From: Candidatus Poseidoniaceae archaeon
Lineage (GTDB): Archaea; Thermoplasmatota; Poseidoniia; Poseidoniales; Poseidoniaceae
Assembly: GCA_949372645.1 (NCBI GenBank)
Contig: CASIAP010000005.1
Coordinates: 62,001-126,000, forward strand
Length of the DNA: 64,000 nt
Direction of reading: 5' to 3'
The position numbers and the translations under genes are program-made. The notes under the pieces were generated by a model. It searched no databases, had not been told where the DNA came from, and saw nothing but the letters and a program-made list of their open reading frames with translations. Shown here piece by piece: positions 61,856 through 64,000 of the stretch (the stretch's first letter is position 1; the number at the start of each line of letters is the position of its first letter).

Positions 61856-63496
61856 TCAGGCACCTCCATTAAAATCGCCAAGAACAGGCAAAATCAATCC
61901 TTCAAAGATTTGAATGGTCCAGTCGTGCATCATATCCAAAGCAATCCACGGCATGACACCAAAGACGATGGTAAAGAAGGCAAGAAGTAGCATAGCTAAC
62001 TTTTCAGGGTTTGCGATATCTGGGACTGGTCCACCATGCAAAGAACTCGGAGGTTGTGTCTCATCTCCGCCTTCAAAGATGGTGCGTTGCATCGACCAAA
62101 GGTAGTAAGCTGCTGTGACGGCTAAGACCAATGCTGGCCCTACCATCCAAAAGACGCTCCATCCTTCAGCTGCAAGGAAATGCCACAGCGCAATGAACAT
62201 CATTATTTCAGCGACGAAGCCAGCCAGGAGAGGCAAACCAAGCGAAGCCATCCATGCGAACATCATCGATGTTGCAAGCCAAGGAGAATGCTTCGCCATG
62301 CCGCGCATAGCGCCAATTTCCATACTGTGATAGTGGTGCTTGAATGCACCACATACTGCGAACAGCATTGGGCTGATGATACCGTGAGCGAACATCATAA
62401 ACAGTGCTGCTGCCCAGCCCATTGGTTGCATGGTAGCAATGCCAACCAGGATGACTCCCATGTGAGAGACGGATGAATAGGCCACCATCTTCTTGAGATT
62501 CGTTTGTCCAAGACAAACAATAGCGCCCCATACAAGAGAGACCATACCGATGATTAACAACGCCAACTGGAAATATTCCAAAGCATGAGGGAAGAGGCTG
62601 ATTGGAAGTCGGAACATTCCGTAAGCACCCATCTTCAACATGACACCAGCCAACAGCATCGAACCGCCAGTTGGAGCTTGAACGTGAGCATCAGGCAGCC
62701 AAGTATGGAAAGGAACTGCGGGGAGTTTTACGAGGAATCCTAGCATCAACATTCCAAACAGAACCTTCTGTATATTCGCCCCAAGATACCAGTTACCATC
62801 GCTGTTCTCCATCAAGGCGTGTTGAGTGATTGTAGGAATATCAAAGGTTCGACCGGTCATTGAACCTGCATAATCCAAGGGATTGGATGGGTTTTGGAAG
62901 AAATAGAGTGTAATCAAACCAAGCAACATTACAACAGAGGCTGTAAAAGTGTAGATGAAGAATTTCTGAGAAGCATACTTTCGGTCTGCTCCACCCCATA
63001 TAAGAATCAGGAAAAACATTGGAATCAATGTCAACTCCCAGAACACATAGAACATGAACAAATCAAGTGATACAAAGACGCCAATCAAAGCACCGCCCAT
63101 AGCCAAGAGGATTGGGAAATAGGTTGCTCCATTCTTTTCATTCCAAGTAGCAATGATGGTTACTGGAAGAAGGAACGTGGTGAGCCAAACCATTGGGAAA
63201 GAAAGAGCATCCATACCAACGGACCAGTGAATACCAAGGGACTCGACCCATGAATAGCGGTGAAGGAACTCATAATTATTGAATGAAATACCTTCCCAAC
63301 TGACGTTACCGAAATACTTGAAGAACATTCCAGTCGTGATTGCAAGCAGCACCAAAGAGAACACGAAAGTCGCCATCCGAATGGGGTCTGCTAGACGCTT
63401 ACGCATCGATTCGTTGGTATTCGATACAAAGGCTAACAAGACGATGCTTGCAATCAATGGGAATCCGACTAAAGGCATTGAAATCCAATCTTGCAT
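61856..63496 (-). CDS. nuoM: NADH-quinone oxidoreductase subunit M (NuoM)
   Basis: 546 residues, about 14 membrane helices. NuoM features: LGIHWSVGMDALSFPMVWLTTFLLP, FVSLDLFMFYVFWELTLIPMF (with the key glutamate), KLPAVPFHTWLPDAHVQAPT (lysine, histidine, proton path), NLKKMVAYSSVSHMGVILVG and FAHGIISPMLFAVCG. The subunit pumps protons in complex I-type respiration. Directly abuts nuoL (63497) and nuoN. Confidence 0.95.
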   Translation of the reverse strand: MQDWISMPLVGFPLIASIVLLAFVSNTNESMRKRLADPIRMATFVFSLVLLAITTGMFFKYFGNVSWEGISFNNYEFLHRYSWVESLGIHWSVGMDALSFPMVWLTTFLLPVTIIATWNEKNGATYFPILLAMGGALIGVFVSLDLFMFYVFWELTLIPMFFLILIWGGADRKYASQKFFIYTFTASVVMLLGLITLYFFQNPSNPLDYAGSMTGRTFDIPTITQHALMENSDGNWYLGANIQKVLFGMLMLGFLVKLPAVPFHTWLPDAHVQAPTGGSMLLAGVMLKMGAYGMFRLPISLFPHALEYFQLALLIIGMVSLVWGAIVCLGQTNLKKMVAYSSVSHMGVILVGIATMQPMGWAAALFMMFAHGIISPMLFAVCGAFKHHYHSMEIGAMRGMAKHSPWLATSMMFAWMASLGLPLLAGFVAEIMMFIALWHFLAAEGWSVFWMVGPALVLAVTAAYYLWSMQRTIFEGGDETQPPSSLHGGPVPDIANPEKLAMLLLAFFTIVFGVMPWIALDMMHDWTIQIFEGLILPVLGDFNGGA

Positions 63497-64000
63497 TCAA
63501 GCCACCCCCCAAATCAAAAGAGAAATTGTTAATGTTCCAACAGCAACCATGAGAATGTAATCTCGGGCAGAGCCAGTCGTGAGTGAACGAACGGCAGTTG
63601 AGAGTGATTGTGAACCGCTTTCAATGGCCTTAATGGTTCCGTCGATCACTTCAGTGTCCGCTTCAGCAACCTTGTTCGAGAATCCGGCAACGATGTTTAT
63701 CATGGCTTTATCATAGTATTCATCGATGTAGAGTCGGTTTTCTAAAGCAGTCGCTAAACTCGATTCTCTAAAGGCGGTATTGTCGAAATGGAAACGCTTG
63801 TTGACCCATGCACTGAGTCGGACAACTGGACGCATCCAAGGCTTGGTAACTTCACCATCGGCCAATTTACCTCCATAGAGTGCCATGGCAATACCTGGTC
63901 CAAGAATTGCACTCAAGAAGATGGCAACATAAGTAAGGATGAAGAAGAAAGCATCACTGTTTGCAAACGCATGTTCCATTTCATAGAGGATTCCATCGAG
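63497..64000 (-). CDS. nuoL: NADH-quinone oxidoreductase subunit L (NuoL), C-terminal part only
   Basis: The reading frame is open to the right edge of the window, so the gene is 5'-truncated; about 168 residues are seen. The visible part carries the NuoL C-terminus: a membrane helix (FFFILTYVAIFLSAILGPGIAMALY), the lateral-helix region with NRLYIDEYYDKAMINIVAGF (the family's YIDE-Y-D motif), and a final helix (RDYILMVAVGTLTISLLIWGVA). An internal ATG at 63979 is not the start. Position directly before nuoM supports the call. Confidence 0.85.
   Translation of the reverse strand, partial: LDGILYEMEHAFANSDAFFFILTYVAIFLSAILGPGIAMALYGGKLADGEVTKPWMRPVVRLSAWVNKRFHFDNTAFRESSLATALENRLYIDEYYDKAMINIVAGFSNKVAEADTEVIDGTIKAIESGSQSLSTAVRSLTTGSARDYILMVAVGTLTISLLIWGVA

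Overview
The window is archaeal chromosome, most likely from a planktonic marine euryarchaeon of the Marine Group II type (Candidatus Poseidoniales). Archaeal markers are aIF1A, a RIO1 kinase and a Pno1/Dim2-like KH protein side by side, archaeal uS2, both wyosine genes (Taw1 and Taw2), stand-alone Lrp/AsnC RAM proteins and A/T-rich TATA-like promoters about 25-30 bases before start codons. The marine heterotroph reading rests on very large secreted Ig/PKD, CARDB and beta-helix proteins, membrane-anchored peptidases, a fatty-acid beta-oxidation fusion, complex I (Nuo) subunits, UvrC and many bacterial-type genes. The assignment to a group is inference; no 16S rRNA or tRNA gene was seen.

Layout. 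1-4.1 kb: C-terminally cut giant beta-helix/PKD surface protein. 4.2-9.7 kb: two tandem RAM-domain proteins, a HTH-STAND-type ATPase regulator, an AIG1/FAR-17a-like membrane protein and UvrC. 9.7-22.1 kb: a large anchored exoprotein, Taw2, a secreted cyclophilin, an anchored CocE/X-Pro peptidase, a JAMM metalloprotease, a DUF1499 protein, phosphoglycerate mutase, a cupin and several unknown membrane or acidic proteins. 22.1-28.2 kb: a leftward FtsX/MacB-type ABC operon (ATPase, 1207-residue permease with pentapeptide repeats, second ATPase with AbrB-like and zinc-ribbon tail, DUF3817 protein) preceded by two tiny paralogous genes. 28.3-31.5 kb: phosphate locus, with a PhoU-like regulator divergent from a PiT transporter whose DUF47 domain is broken by a stop and a frame change. 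31.6-32.6 kb: Taw1.

32.6-39.5 kb is an accessory patch: RHH-RDD membrane protein, ABM-domain protein, aldo/keto reductase, HxlR-like regulator, small membrane protein, cytochrome b561, SGNH-type lipoprotein, YdjM-like membrane protein and a GST-like protein. Its intergenic spaces hold dispersed and inverted repeats that I did not find elsewhere in the window. 39.5-45.5 kb: surface-sugar genes (GDP-mannose dehydratase and two GT4 glycosyltransferases) around a 3-hydroxyacyl-CoA dehydrogenase/enoyl-CoA hydratase fusion. 45.5-50.7 kb: three winged-helix regulators, a tRNA dihydrouridine synthase, an FkbM methyltransferase and uS2. 50.9-57.5 kb: a Cas4-like nuclease carrying four membrane helices, a lipoprotein, and two exoproteins. 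57.5-60.0 kb: KH protein, RIO1, aIF1A. 60.1-64.0 kb: nuoN, nuoM and the 3' end of nuoL.

The most unusual items are the twin peptide genes upstream of the ABC operon, the Cas4-like nuclease split by transmembrane helices, the frame-broken PiT-DUF47 gene, the domain fusions in the ABC operon and RDD protein, and the repeat family of the accessory patch.
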